In this document: piece by piece, positions 31,258 through 38,970 of the stretch
Position numbering within the stretch: position 1 is the first letter of the stretch
Layout of the letters: each line of letters begins with the position of its first letter
Assembly: GCA_030428905.1 (NCBI GenBank)
Contig: JAUIED010000017.1
Span: 1 to 46,178 of the forward strand
DNA length: 46,178 bases
Direction of reading: 5' to 3'
Origin: Gammaproteobacteria bacterium
GTDB lineage: Bacteria > Pseudomonadota > Gammaproteobacteria > Pseudomonadales > Azotimanducaceae
Notes under the pieces: model-generated
The model's database searches: none
Told to the model about the DNA's origin: nothing
What the model saw: the letters and a program-made list of their open reading frames with translations, nothing else
Made by a program: the position numbers and the translations under genes

Positions 31258-31749
31258 TCAGCGCTTCTTCTTGGACTGCTTGCGGATTTCCTTACCTGCG
31301 TCGAGCACTGCGCGCACGATCTTGTCGTAGCCGGTGCAGCGGCACAGATTGCCGGCGAGCGCGTAGCGCACTTCTGTCTCGGTTGGGTCTGGATTGCGGT
31401 CGAGCAGAGCCTTCGCCGCCACGAGAAAGCCCGGCGTGCAGATGCCGCACTGCAGGGCTGCGTGCTCGATGAACTTCTTCTGCAGCGGGTGCAGCTCGCC
31501 GCCCTGGGCCATGCCCTCGACGGTGGCGATATCCTTACCTTCGGCCTCTACGCCGAGTACCAGGCAGGAGCAGACCAGCTGGCCGTCGAGCGTAATGCTG
31601 CAGGCGCCGCAGTCGCCGGTGCCGCAACCTTCTTTGGCGCCGGTGAGGTTGAGCCGGTCGCGCAGCGAGTCGAGCAGCACTTCATCGGCGGGGCAGACGA
31701 ACTCCACCGGATCGCCGTTGACGGTTGTTGATACGTGTACGGATGACAT
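31258..31749 (-). CDS. Molybdenum hydroxylase, 2Fe-2S subunit
   Basis: 163 residues from the ATG at 31749 behind GGAGGGAAG. Plant-type cluster ligands C42, C47, C50 and C60/C62 are in GCGTGDCGACSITLDG and VCSC; the second, helical cluster uses C101, C104, C136 and C138 in QCGICTPGF and NLCRCTGY. The two centres pass electrons from molybdenum to FAD. The start overlaps the FAD subunit's stop by one base (TAATG) and the next gene follows 14 bp later. Confidence 0.93.
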   Translation of the reverse strand: MSSVHVSTTVNGDPVEFVCPADEVLLDSLRDRLNLTGAKEGCGTGDCGACSITLDGQLVCSCLVLGVEAEGKDIATVEGMAQGGELHPLQKKFIEHAALQCGICTPGFLVAAKALLDRNPDPTETEVRYALAGNLCRCTGYDKIVRAVLDAGKEIRKQSKKKR

Positions 31750-32609
31750 TACTTCCCTCCTGCGCGCTCGTAAGCGATCTTCGCCGCGCGGCGTGCCAGC
31801 ACGCCTGCAACTTCGGTTCTGAATTCCACGGTGCCCCGCTTGTCGTCGATCGGTGAACACGCCGCTTCACAGGCCGCGGCCAGCTTGGCGAGCGCCTCAT
31901 CGTCGAGCTTGGTGCCTTCGATGGCCTTGGCTGCCTTGGCTACCAGCAGCACGGTGGGTGCCACCGCGCCCAGCGCCACGCGCGCTTCTTTGACCGTGCC
32001 TTTGCTGTCGAGGGTGAGGCTGACGCCTGCGCTGCACACGGCGATGTCCATCTCGGTGCGCGGGATGAAGCGCAGGTACGCATCCCCCGAACGCGGCGGG
32101 CGCTTGGGCAGCGTGATGGACTCGACGATCTCGCCCTTCTTCAGCGATGTTTTGCCAGGCCCTGTGGGGATTTTCTCTACCGGCACCGTGCGGCGGCCCT
32201 TCGGGCCTACCACGGTGGCCTTGGCTTTGGCGGCAACCAGCGCCGGCACGCTGTCGGCAGCGGGCGATGCGTTGCACAGGTTACCGGCCATGGTGCAGCG
32301 GCCCTGCACCTGGTCGGAGCCGATCAGGTTGGCGGCTTCCACCACCCCCGGCCACTCCTTGTTCAGCGCCTTGTGATCCCGCAGCTCAGCGCCGGATACG
32401 GCAGCGCCGACCCTGAAACCGCTGTCGGTCTTCTTGATCTCGCGTGTTGCCTTGATGCCTTTGATGTCGACGACGAGATCCGGCTCGACGAGCCCCGACT
32501 TCATCTGCACCAGCAGGTCCGTTCCACCGGCCAGCACCTTTGCAGTGCCCTTGGCCTTGGCCAGGAGCTCGGCAGCTTCCTTGGTGGATTTTGGTGATTC
32601 GTATTTCAT
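31749..32609 (-). CDS. Molybdenum hydroxylase, FAD-binding subunit
   Basis: 286 residues from the ATG at 32609 behind GGGGAG. FAD motifs are clear: KVLAGGTDLLVQM (27-37) and GRCTMAGNLCNASPAADSVP (103-122), with the usual C-terminal domain beginning near 175 (YLRFIPRTEMDIAVCSAGV). It takes electrons from the 2Fe-2S subunit and hands them to an acceptor such as oxygen or a quinone. It is the first gene of the operon FAD / 2Fe-2S / Mo / sulfur carrier. Confidence 0.93.
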   Translation of the reverse strand: MKYESPKSTKEAAELLAKAKGTAKVLAGGTDLLVQMKSGLVEPDLVVDIKGIKATREIKKTDSGFRVGAAVSGAELRDHKALNKEWPGVVEAANLIGSDQVQGRCTMAGNLCNASPAADSVPALVAAKAKATVVGPKGRRTVPVEKIPTGPGKTSLKKGEIVESITLPKRPPRSGDAYLRFIPRTEMDIAVCSAGVSLTLDSKGTVKEARVALGAVAPTVLLVAKAAKAIEGTKLDDEALAKLAAACEAACSPIDDKRGTVEFRTEVAGVLARRAAKIAYERAGGK

Positions 32610-32678
32610 GCACTCCCCTAAAGCCAGACGTAATCAGCACGGCTACGTTACCGTACTCTGGCGCGTGTTGGGAGATGC

Positions 32679-32703
32679 AGGGGCGTCGAGCGCCCCTTTT
32701 TTA
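32679..32703 (+). terminator. Intrinsic terminator pointing against the operon
   Basis: GGGGCG (32680-32685) pairs with CGCCCC (32691-32696) around TCGAG, followed by TTTTTT at 32697-32702. This is a textbook terminator on the plus strand, yet the genes on both sides run on the minus strand. It would stop antisense transcription entering the DUF3604 gene, or end an unannotated plus-strand RNA. Confidence 0.6.
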
Positions 32704-32725
32704 TTTTCGTTGCAGCGCGCGGATG

Positions 32726-34570
32726 TCAGGAAGCGGGCACAACCCATATGGGCGACGACCAGGCGCGCTCCTGAATGGTGACCGGCATCTCCGGGTTCGG
32801 CGCGATGCCGGCACGCAGCGCATCCCACGTGGACCAGCGGCAGGTAGGATTCTCCAGCACACGCACGTAGTAGAACGCGCGTTGTTCGGCATTGAAATCC
32901 GGGTCCTGCCAGGTGGTGCGCAGCTCCGCGGCACCTTTGCTGAAATCGTATGCGCAGGTGGTCAGATCCACTGAGGCATCGTTGGCCGGACAGCGGTGGG
33001 TGCTGGCATCCGGTGCGCCGCCGTCCGAGCAGGCGACGTCGTATACCTGCTCGCGGGTCTCGCCGCCCTCGATCCAGCCCTTGACGATCTGCAGGCGCTG
33101 CAGCCAGGCGCTGCCTGGGTCGCGCGTGGCCCATGCAACGAACGTGGGCGCGCCTTTTTTCGCAGCGATGAGGTCCGCGCCCATGGGTACGCCCGCTTCG
33201 TAGTACCGGGCTGTCGCGTCCTGGGCGTTGCCATCGATGGCGTCGAGTCCGTAACCCGCAAAGAATCGCACGCGGATGCGCGTGCCGCTGGTGGCAAACG
33301 TTTCTTTGCGGCGAAATGCGGCGTAGATCGAATCTCTAGAGTTTTCTTCCGCCCACACGCCGGCAAACCCGGATGCGCCCCACTCGCCCAGGTACGGCGC
33401 CGGCTTCTTGTCAGCCGGCAAATCGGCGTAGGCCTCCCAGTCATCCACCCCCTTTGGCGGCACGGAGCCACGGCGCTGCGGCAGACCATCGTTCACGCCG
33501 GTCTTGGAGTAGAAGTGTTCCTCTTCGTAAGGAGCACCGGCATTGTGTGTATCGCTCGAACCGATGAGGCCGAAGCGGTAGGGATTGAATCCCTGCTCCG
33601 ATTCGAACTGCAGGCCGGTGAGCAGGGCGTCGCGCACATAGGAGCCGTTGAGCGAAATCTCGATCGGGTTGCCATCACCCAGCGCTTCGTAGATTGGCGG
33701 TGAGTCGCCGAAAATCTCGAAATCCGCCCACTCATCGTTCGGCGAGAGCAGGGGATGGGTGTCTGACGTGCCCTTGACCTGGGTCATCTCGACGATGGGT
33801 TCGTTGCGCATGCGCTGCTCGGCGTAGGCGGCATCCAGCGGATCACCCTCGAAGGTGGAACGCATGAACATCGTGCCGTTGGACCAGTTCGGGTTGTGTG
33901 GGATGGCCAGCGCCTCCATGCCGTCGGCGCGGTTGGCATCCATCCAGTCCCACAGATCCTCGGGGTTGAGCGAGTCTGTGGCGGCGAACGGCTTCTTCGG
34001 CGCCTTGCTGCCTTTGAAGATCACATTGCGGTGCAGGTTGAACGGCGGTGCGGAGGTGTACTCGTAACCGACGAAGGTCGTGAAAGTGCCCGGCTGATTG
34101 TGCCGCTCGGCCGCGGCGATCTCTTTCTGCCAGGTGGCCTCGATGACGTCGCGGTGCTCGAGCCGCGGGTCGGCCTCGCCGGTGATGATGGATTGCGCCA
34201 CGCTACGAAAGGCGGTCATGACCACGCTGATGTCGTCGCTTATCAGGTCTTTGGCGATCGGCGTCTTCGAGAGCCGGTGATCGGGGTCGCCCATGGCGTG
34301 CAGCACACCCATATAGGTGGCGTGATCGGTGACGGCCATGAAATCCAGCGGCGCGCCGCGCAGGCGGATCGGGTAGCCGAAGGCATGTTGCAGCGGCTCA
34401 CCTTTGGCGTAGCGGTAGGCGTCGTCCGGCGTGGTGCGCACATTGAATATGTAGGCGTCGAACGAGAAACGTGTGTGTACGTGCAGATCGCCGAAAAACG
34501 CCTGTCGGTCCGCAGCATATGCCTGCGCGCTGGCGGCGAGCACCGCGGCCAGAGTGAGTTGCCTGATCAT
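32726..34570 (-). CDS. DUF3604 family protein with PHP-like metal motifs
   Basis: 614 residues from the ATG at 34570, with GGAAGGGG upstream; the much longer open frame beyond it runs into the MFS gene in another frame. A signal peptide (RQLTLAAVLAASAQAYAA, ending near residue 20) is followed by FFGDLHVHTRFSFDAYIF, where H30 and H32 look like PHP-type metal ligands; DFMAVTDHATYMG, AIPHNPNWSNG and GLIGSSDTHNAGAP carry further Asp/His sites. The family is annotated DUF3604 and thought to hydrolyse phospho- or amide bonds; the substrate is unknown. It precedes the MFS gene on the same strand with 56 bp between them, so they may be one transcript. Confidence 0.85.
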   Translation of the reverse strand: MIRQLTLAAVLAASAQAYAADRQAFFGDLHVHTRFSFDAYIFNVRTTPDDAYRYAKGEPLQHAFGYPIRLRGAPLDFMAVTDHATYMGVLHAMGDPDHRLSKTPIAKDLISDDISVVMTAFRSVAQSIITGEADPRLEHRDVIEATWQKEIAAAERHNQPGTFTTFVGYEYTSAPPFNLHRNVIFKGSKAPKKPFAATDSLNPEDLWDWMDANRADGMEALAIPHNPNWSNGTMFMRSTFEGDPLDAAYAEQRMRNEPIVEMTQVKGTSDTHPLLSPNDEWADFEIFGDSPPIYEALGDGNPIEISLNGSYVRDALLTGLQFESEQGFNPYRFGLIGSSDTHNAGAPYEEEHFYSKTGVNDGLPQRRGSVPPKGVDDWEAYADLPADKKPAPYLGEWGASGFAGVWAEENSRDSIYAAFRRKETFATSGTRIRVRFFAGYGLDAIDGNAQDATARYYEAGVPMGADLIAAKKGAPTFVAWATRDPGSAWLQRLQIVKGWIEGGETREQVYDVACSDGGAPDASTHRCPANDASVDLTTCAYDFSKGAAELRTTWQDPDFNAEQRAFYYVRVLENPTCRWSTWDALRAGIAPNPEMPVTIQERAWSSPIWVVPAS

Positions 34571-34626
34571 CGAAATCCCCTTCCGTTGCATCCGCCAGTC
34601 TACCAGCCTGCCTGCCATCGGACCTG

Positions 34627-35829
34627 TCAATGATGCTGGTGTTCGGTGATCCTTCTGCCGAGTATCGGCGTTGCAAGTAGCAGCAGCAGATACACGCCGG
34701 CGGCGATGGAGTAGGGCAGCGTCGGACCGATCTGATACAACGCGCCGCCGATCAGCGGCCCGAGCGCGAATCCCAGCGGCCCGCACGAGCTGATGACGCC
34801 GGCTACGGCGCCCTGTTCGTCCGGCGACACGGCAAGGGATGCGCCCGCGGTGAAGCCTGGTCCCGCCAGCCCCATGCCGAAGCCCTGCACCATCATCGCC
34901 AGCGTCAGCATTAGCTGGCTTTCGGAGGTGGCCATGACCGTGAAAGCCAGCACCAGCAGTGGAAGGGCGCTTCGCAGCAATGTGAAAGGCCTGGGGTTCA
35001 GGCGCTGCACCACGAGCATCTGTGCGGCCAGCGAGCAGGCTGCAGACAGCATCATGGCGAGGCCGAACTGCCCGGCGGTTTCCGACGCGCTGAGCCCGAG
35101 CGCATCCTGAAAGCGGAAACCCATAGTCTGTTGTACCAGCGCGAAGCCGGTGAACATGAGCACGCCCACCACCACGAACGGCAGGATGCGTGCGTCGGTG
35201 TATTTCATGCGTGGCGGCCGCACGCGCGCCTTCTGGCGCGGGGGTTCCGGTAGAAAGCGCAGCACGAACAGGCCGTTGATCAGCGCCACCGCCGCCATCA
35301 CCCACAGCGGCGTGAGCAGCGAGATGACCGCCAGCGCGCTTGCCGCCGGGCCGAGGATGGAGCCGATGTTGTTGGCCGCCCCCGCGGCCCCCATCGCACG
35401 GGTGCGTATCTCCGGTGGCGTGATGTCCGCCATGTAGGCGTTGGCGGCAGGCATGGTGGCCGACATCAGGGCGGAGTGCCCGAGGCGGGCGATCACCAGC
35501 GTTGCGAACAGCGGCAGGCCGAGCAGCAGGCCGTTGAGACCCGCGTAGAGCACCAGGTTGAATACCACCGTGCCGAGGGTGAAGCCGAACAGGCCGATGA
35601 GAATCACCCGCTTGCGGCCCCACATGTCGCTGCGTCTGCCCCAGAAAGGCGCGACCAGGAAATTGGTGAGCGCCGACAGGCCGATGATGGAGGTGATCTG
35701 GATCTCACTCAGACCCATCTCGCGGCCGAGTGGTGCGAGCAGCGGAAACAGTACGGAAAAACCCATGCCCACGCTCACCAGCGAAACGAGGAGGGTGCGG
35801 CGGGCCTGGTCGGTGGAAAAGTCGCTCAC
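34627..35829 (-). CDS. MFS transporter
   Basis: 400 residues from a GTG without an obvious ribosome site. Twelve membrane segments and the family's loop 2-3 motif (GRRSDMWGRKRVILIG) are visible; DITPPEIRTRAMGAAGAANNIGSILGP (core RTRAMGAAGAANNIGSILGP) and FGMGLAGPGFTAGAS are typical of drug/metabolite exporters in the TetA/multidrug-type group. The polar C-terminus ends in a His-rich tail (ITEHQHH). It is divergent from the ABC cluster and lies on the same strand as the DUF3604 gene; the substrate is unknown. Confidence 0.9.
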   Translation of the reverse strand: MSDFSTDQARRTLLVSLVSVGMGFSVLFPLLAPLGREMGLSEIQITSIIGLSALTNFLVAPFWGRRSDMWGRKRVILIGLFGFTLGTVVFNLVLYAGLNGLLLGLPLFATLVIARLGHSALMSATMPAANAYMADITPPEIRTRAMGAAGAANNIGSILGPAASALAVISLLTPLWVMAAVALINGLFVLRFLPEPPRQKARVRPPRMKYTDARILPFVVVGVLMFTGFALVQQTMGFRFQDALGLSASETAGQFGLAMMLSAACSLAAQMLVVQRLNPRPFTLLRSALPLLVLAFTVMATSESQLMLTLAMMVQGFGMGLAGPGFTAGASLAVSPDEQGAVAGVISSCGPLGFALGPLIGGALYQIGPTLPYSIAAGVYLLLLLATPILGRRITEHQHH

Positions 35830-35993
35830 GGGTCTGGGGTGCGCTGGGTGATGGGCTGCAATGAGAGCACGTATCAGCGGGAATCCAAAGTGGTGTCCAC
35901 ATCGGACCGGACAGGTGCCCAGGGCGGTGGCTCGAAAGACGAGCGTGTGTTTCTATCTTCAGTGCTGCGGTAGATGAACATGCGACAAAACGA

Positions 35994-36842
35994 ATGACGG
36001 ATATCTCGCTCTCCGGGTTGTTCAGACGGTTCAGATGGCGAGTATCGCTGACCTTCCTGCTGGTGGTTGTCGAATCGGCACTCGGTGTGCTCTATCCGCT
36101 GCTGATTGGGCTTGCGATTGATGATCTTCTGGCAGACAGCCTGGAGGGGCTCCAACTGCTAGGCCTGCTTGGCCTTGCGTCGGTCTTCGTTGGCAGCGCG
36201 CGCCGGTTCTACGATACGAGGATATATGCCGGTATCTATGAGGTGGTTGCCGTAGAACTCGTCGAGCGTGAAACGGAGCAAGCCGCATCGGTCTCCCGTA
36301 CCACAGCCCGCACCGACCTGCTGGCAGAGTTCGTGGATTTCTTTGAAGACTCCATGCCAGAAGTGCTCGGTGCGTTGATCTCGCTGATCGGCATCCTGAT
36401 CATCGTTGGCGGGCTTTCCCTGCCGGTACTTTGGGGCTGTTTGGCACTCATGACACTGGTGGTCGTGATCTACACGCTCACTGCGCGTCGAAACTACCGC
36501 TTGAACGCTGCCTATAACGATCAGTACGAACAAACCGTTGACGTGATTTCCTCCCGGAATCGGTCGCGGTATGTGGCGCACTTTGCGAGCCTGATGCGGT
36601 GGAATATCAGGCTTTCGGATCTGGAGACGATCAACTACGCGGTGTTCTGGGTCGGCGCGGTGGGCCTGTTCCTGTTTGCACCCTACAGCGCGGTGAATTC
36701 CGGCTTTCTGGAGGCCGGCCTGATCCTGTCACTGTTGCTTTACGTCTTCGAGTTCATCGAATGGCTGGCTTCGTTGCCGCTGCACATTCAGCAGGTCATC
36801 CGGCTTCGTGAGATCAGCCGGCGCCTGGCGGCAGGTAGCTGA
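35994..36842 (+). CDS. Stand-alone ABC-type transmembrane protein (ABC_membrane_3-like)
   Basis: 282 residues. Six membrane segments in the ABC type I exporter arrangement: LTFLLVVVESALGVLYPLLIGLAIDDLL (core ESALGVLYPLLIGLAIDD), LGLLGLASVFVGSARRFYDTRIYAGIYEVVAVELV (a coupling-helix-like run), VLGALISLIGILIIVGGLSLPVLWG and VGLFLFAPYSAVNSGFL. There is no ATP-binding domain. It resembles the ABC six-TM family found as separate proteins. The start overlaps a seven-codon open frame by four bases. It is the first gene of a possible five-gene exporter cluster, 127 bp before the adaptor gene. Confidence 0.75.
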   Translation: MTDISLSGLFRRFRWRVSLTFLLVVVESALGVLYPLLIGLAIDDLLADSLEGLQLLGLLGLASVFVGSARRFYDTRIYAGIYEVVAVELVERETEQAASVSRTTARTDLLAEFVDFFEDSMPEVLGALISLIGILIIVGGLSLPVLWGCLALMTLVVVIYTLTARRNYRLNAAYNDQYEQTVDVISSRNRSRYVAHFASLMRWNIRLSDLETINYAVFWVGAVGLFLFAPYSAVNSGFLEAGLILSLLLYVFEFIEWLASLPLHIQQVIRLREISRRLAAGS

Positions 36843-36867
36843 CCGTCGGCTCAGCGCGGTCACCTCG

Positions 36868-36884
36868 CTCGAGCCAGGCTCGAG
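36868..36884. promoter_or_regulatory. Perfect 17-bp palindrome upstream of the adaptor gene
   Basis: CTCGAGCC-A-GGCTCGAG, both arms of eight bases matching exactly, in the 127-bp gap between the membrane-protein and adaptor genes. A second dyad, CAAACC (36919-36924) with GGTTTG (36932-36937), follows before the GAGGGG ribosome site. They could be a repressor operator and an mRNA hairpin that controls the exporter. Confidence 0.45.
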
Positions 36885-36969
36885 GCAGCAGGTCATCAAA
36901 AACTCCTCTGGCCGGAGCCAAACCTTTTACCGGTTTGCTGCGACTACACCTACCGAGGGGACAAAAAAC

Positions 36970-38277
36970 ATGCAAACGAACCCTGCGGATCAGGCCGGCC
37001 CACGTCTGAAAATCGCCGATACGTCCGGGCAGGACGAGCAGCTGCAACATGCCTCCCGCGGTCGCTGGCCGTGGCTTGCCGGGGCGATTGCGGTGCTGCT
37101 GCTCGGCTGGCTCATCATACCGGCCATCCAACGCTGGCTGGCCGCGGAAGTCTCCGTGCAGCGCGATACGCTGCGCCTTGCCACCGTGGTGCGCGGCGAC
37201 CTGGTGCGGGATGTTTCCGTGCAGGGGCGTGTCGTGGCGGCCGTGAGCCCTACGCTTTACGCCGCCGACGACGGCACGGTGACCTTTCTGGTGGATGCGG
37301 GTGATGCAGTCCGCAAAGGCGATCTGCTCGCCACCATCGAAAGCCCCGAGCTCACAAACCGGCTGGCACAGGAGCAGTCCAGCCATGCCCGCGCCGAGGT
37401 TGCTCTACAGCGCCAGGGCATTGAAGCCAAACAGCGCAAGCTCGAGAACCAGAAAGCCGTTGATCTGGCCGATGTCACGCTCACCGCCGCCAAGCGTGAG
37501 TCCCGTCGCGCTGATCAGGCGTTTGAGAAAGACGCCATCTCCGCCATCGACTATGAGAAAGCGCACGATGAGCACCGCTCGGCGGAGCTCGCCTATGAGC
37601 ATGCGGTGGCAGACGCTGCGCTCGACAACGAACGCCTGGATTTCGAGCTGCAGACCCAGGCCCTCGAGCTGCAGCGGCAGGCACTGCTCGTGGAAGACCT
37701 GGCCCGCCAGGTCGAAGAACTGTCCATCTTCTCGCCCGTGAACGGCATTGTCGGCAATCTGCTCGTGGATCAGAAGACGGCGGTTTCCCGCAACCAGCCG
37801 GTGCTTGCGGTGGTTGATCTGAGTGAGTTCGAAATTGAGGCGGAGGTGCCGGAGAGCTACTCAGAAGAGCTGGCCGTGGGCCTTGCAGCCGAGGTACAGG
37901 TGGGTTCCGTGCGTGCTGCCGCAACGCTCGTTGCGGTGTCCCCTGAGATCATCTCCAACCAGGTGACTGTGCGCCTGCGCTTCAACGACGCCGCACCGTC
38001 TGGCCTGCGCCAGAACCAGCGCCTGACCACCCGGGTGCTGCTGGAAGAAAAAAGCGATGTGCTCACCGTGGCCAGGGGACAGTTTCTGGAGTCGGGCGGT
38101 GGCCGCATTGCCTACGTGGTGACCGGCGACGATCTCGCCACCAAGCGCAGCATCGAGATCGGCGGCCGCAGCTTGAGCGCGGTGGAAGTCATCTCCGGGC
38201 TTGCTGCTGGAGAAACGATTGTTGTGTCGAACACCGAACGTTTTGAAGGCGTGGATACCGTACTGATCAGCGACTGA
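36970..38277 (+). CDS. Membrane-fusion (HlyD/MacA-type) adaptor of an ABC exporter
   Basis: 435 residues from the ATG at 36970 behind GAGGGG; the open frame upstream contains no good start. One membrane anchor (about 32-52, WPWLAGAIAVLLLGWLIIPA) is followed by a lipoyl/barrel-sandwich half, a long coiled coil at about 115-245 (HARAEVALQRQGIEAKQRKLENQ and RADQAFEKDAISAIDYEKAHDEHRSAELAYE, core DYEKAHDEHRSAELAYEHAV), the second half FSPVNGIVGNLLVDQKTAV, and a beta domain to the end. It links the inner-membrane ABC proteins to an outer-membrane factor. Same strand as the ATPase, 12 bp before it. Confidence 0.9.
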   Translation: MQTNPADQAGPRLKIADTSGQDEQLQHASRGRWPWLAGAIAVLLLGWLIIPAIQRWLAAEVSVQRDTLRLATVVRGDLVRDVSVQGRVVAAVSPTLYAADDGTVTFLVDAGDAVRKGDLLATIESPELTNRLAQEQSSHARAEVALQRQGIEAKQRKLENQKAVDLADVTLTAAKRESRRADQAFEKDAISAIDYEKAHDEHRSAELAYEHAVADAALDNERLDFELQTQALELQRQALLVEDLARQVEELSIFSPVNGIVGNLLVDQKTAVSRNQPVLAVVDLSEFEIEAEVPESYSEELAVGLAAEVQVGSVRAAATLVAVSPEIISNQVTVRLRFNDAAPSGLRQNQRLTTRVLLEEKSDVLTVARGQFLESGGGRIAYVVTGDDLATKRSIEIGGRSLSAVEVISGLAAGETIVVSNTERFEGVDTVLISD

Positions 38278-38289
38278 AGGAGAGTTTTC

Positions 38290-38970
38290 ATGTTGGAAAT
38301 GCGCGATGTCAGCAAAATCTATCGCACAGACGCCGTGCAGACCCATGCATTGCGCGGGGTGTCGCTGCAGGTGTCGCAAGGGGAATTCGTGGCGGTGGTA
38401 GGGCCATCGGGTTCCGGCAAAACGACCTTTCTCAACATTGCCGGGTTACTGGAAACCTTTGATGGTGGTCGCTTTCTGCTGGACGGCAACGACACAGCCA
38501 ATCTCAGCGATAGCGCCCGATCGAAGCTGCGCAATGAGAAGATCGGCTTCATCTTTCAGGGTTTCAATCTGATTCCTGACCTCAACGTGTTCGACAACGT
38601 TGACGTACCGTTGCGCTACCGTGGTTTTAAAGCACATGAGCGCAAACAACGTATCGAACGCGTGCTCGAGCTTGTGGGGCTGCATCAGCGGATGAAGCAC
38701 CTGCCTGCGCAGTTATCAGGCGGCCAACAGCAACGGGTGGCTATTGCCCGGGCACTGGCGGGCGAGCCGCGTTTTCTGCTGGCGGACGAACCCACAGGTA
38801 ATCTCGACACGCAAACCGCGCTCGGCGTGATGCAACTGCTGGATGAGATACATGCCGGCGGTGCCACCATCGTCATGGTCACCCACGATGACGATCTGGC
38901 ACAACGTGCGCAGCGCTGCGTGACCATGCGCGACGGCGCGGTGCAGAGTGATCGGGCGAGGGCTGCGTAG
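38290..38970 (+). CDS. ABC transporter ATP-binding protein (MacB/LolD type)
   Basis: 226 residues behind GGAG. All motifs are intact: Walker A GPSGSGKT (38-45), Gln90 in the Q-loop of FQGFNLIPDLNVFDNVDVPL, signature LSGGQQQRV (142-150), Walker B LLADEPTGNLD (with D166-E167) and the switch His199 in VTHDDD. The pattern FNLIP.LNVFDNV is typical of the MacB/LolD/YknY group that powers lipoprotein or peptide/drug export from the outer leaflet. It directly precedes the first permease with no gap. Confidence 0.95.
   Translation: MLEMRDVSKIYRTDAVQTHALRGVSLQVSQGEFVAVVGPSGSGKTTFLNIAGLLETFDGGRFLLDGNDTANLSDSARSKLRNEKIGFIFQGFNLIPDLNVFDNVDVPLRYRGFKAHERKQRIERVLELVGLHQRMKHLPAQLSGGQQQRVAIARALAGEPRFLLADEPTGNLDTQTALGVMQLLDEIHAGGATIVMVTHDDDLAQRAQRCVTMRDGAVQSDRARAA

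Noticed and set aside
32726-35623. A 965-residue form of the DUF3604 protein
   Set aside because: The extra N-terminal part lies inside the MFS gene in another frame; a good ribosome site and signal peptide mark the start at 34570.
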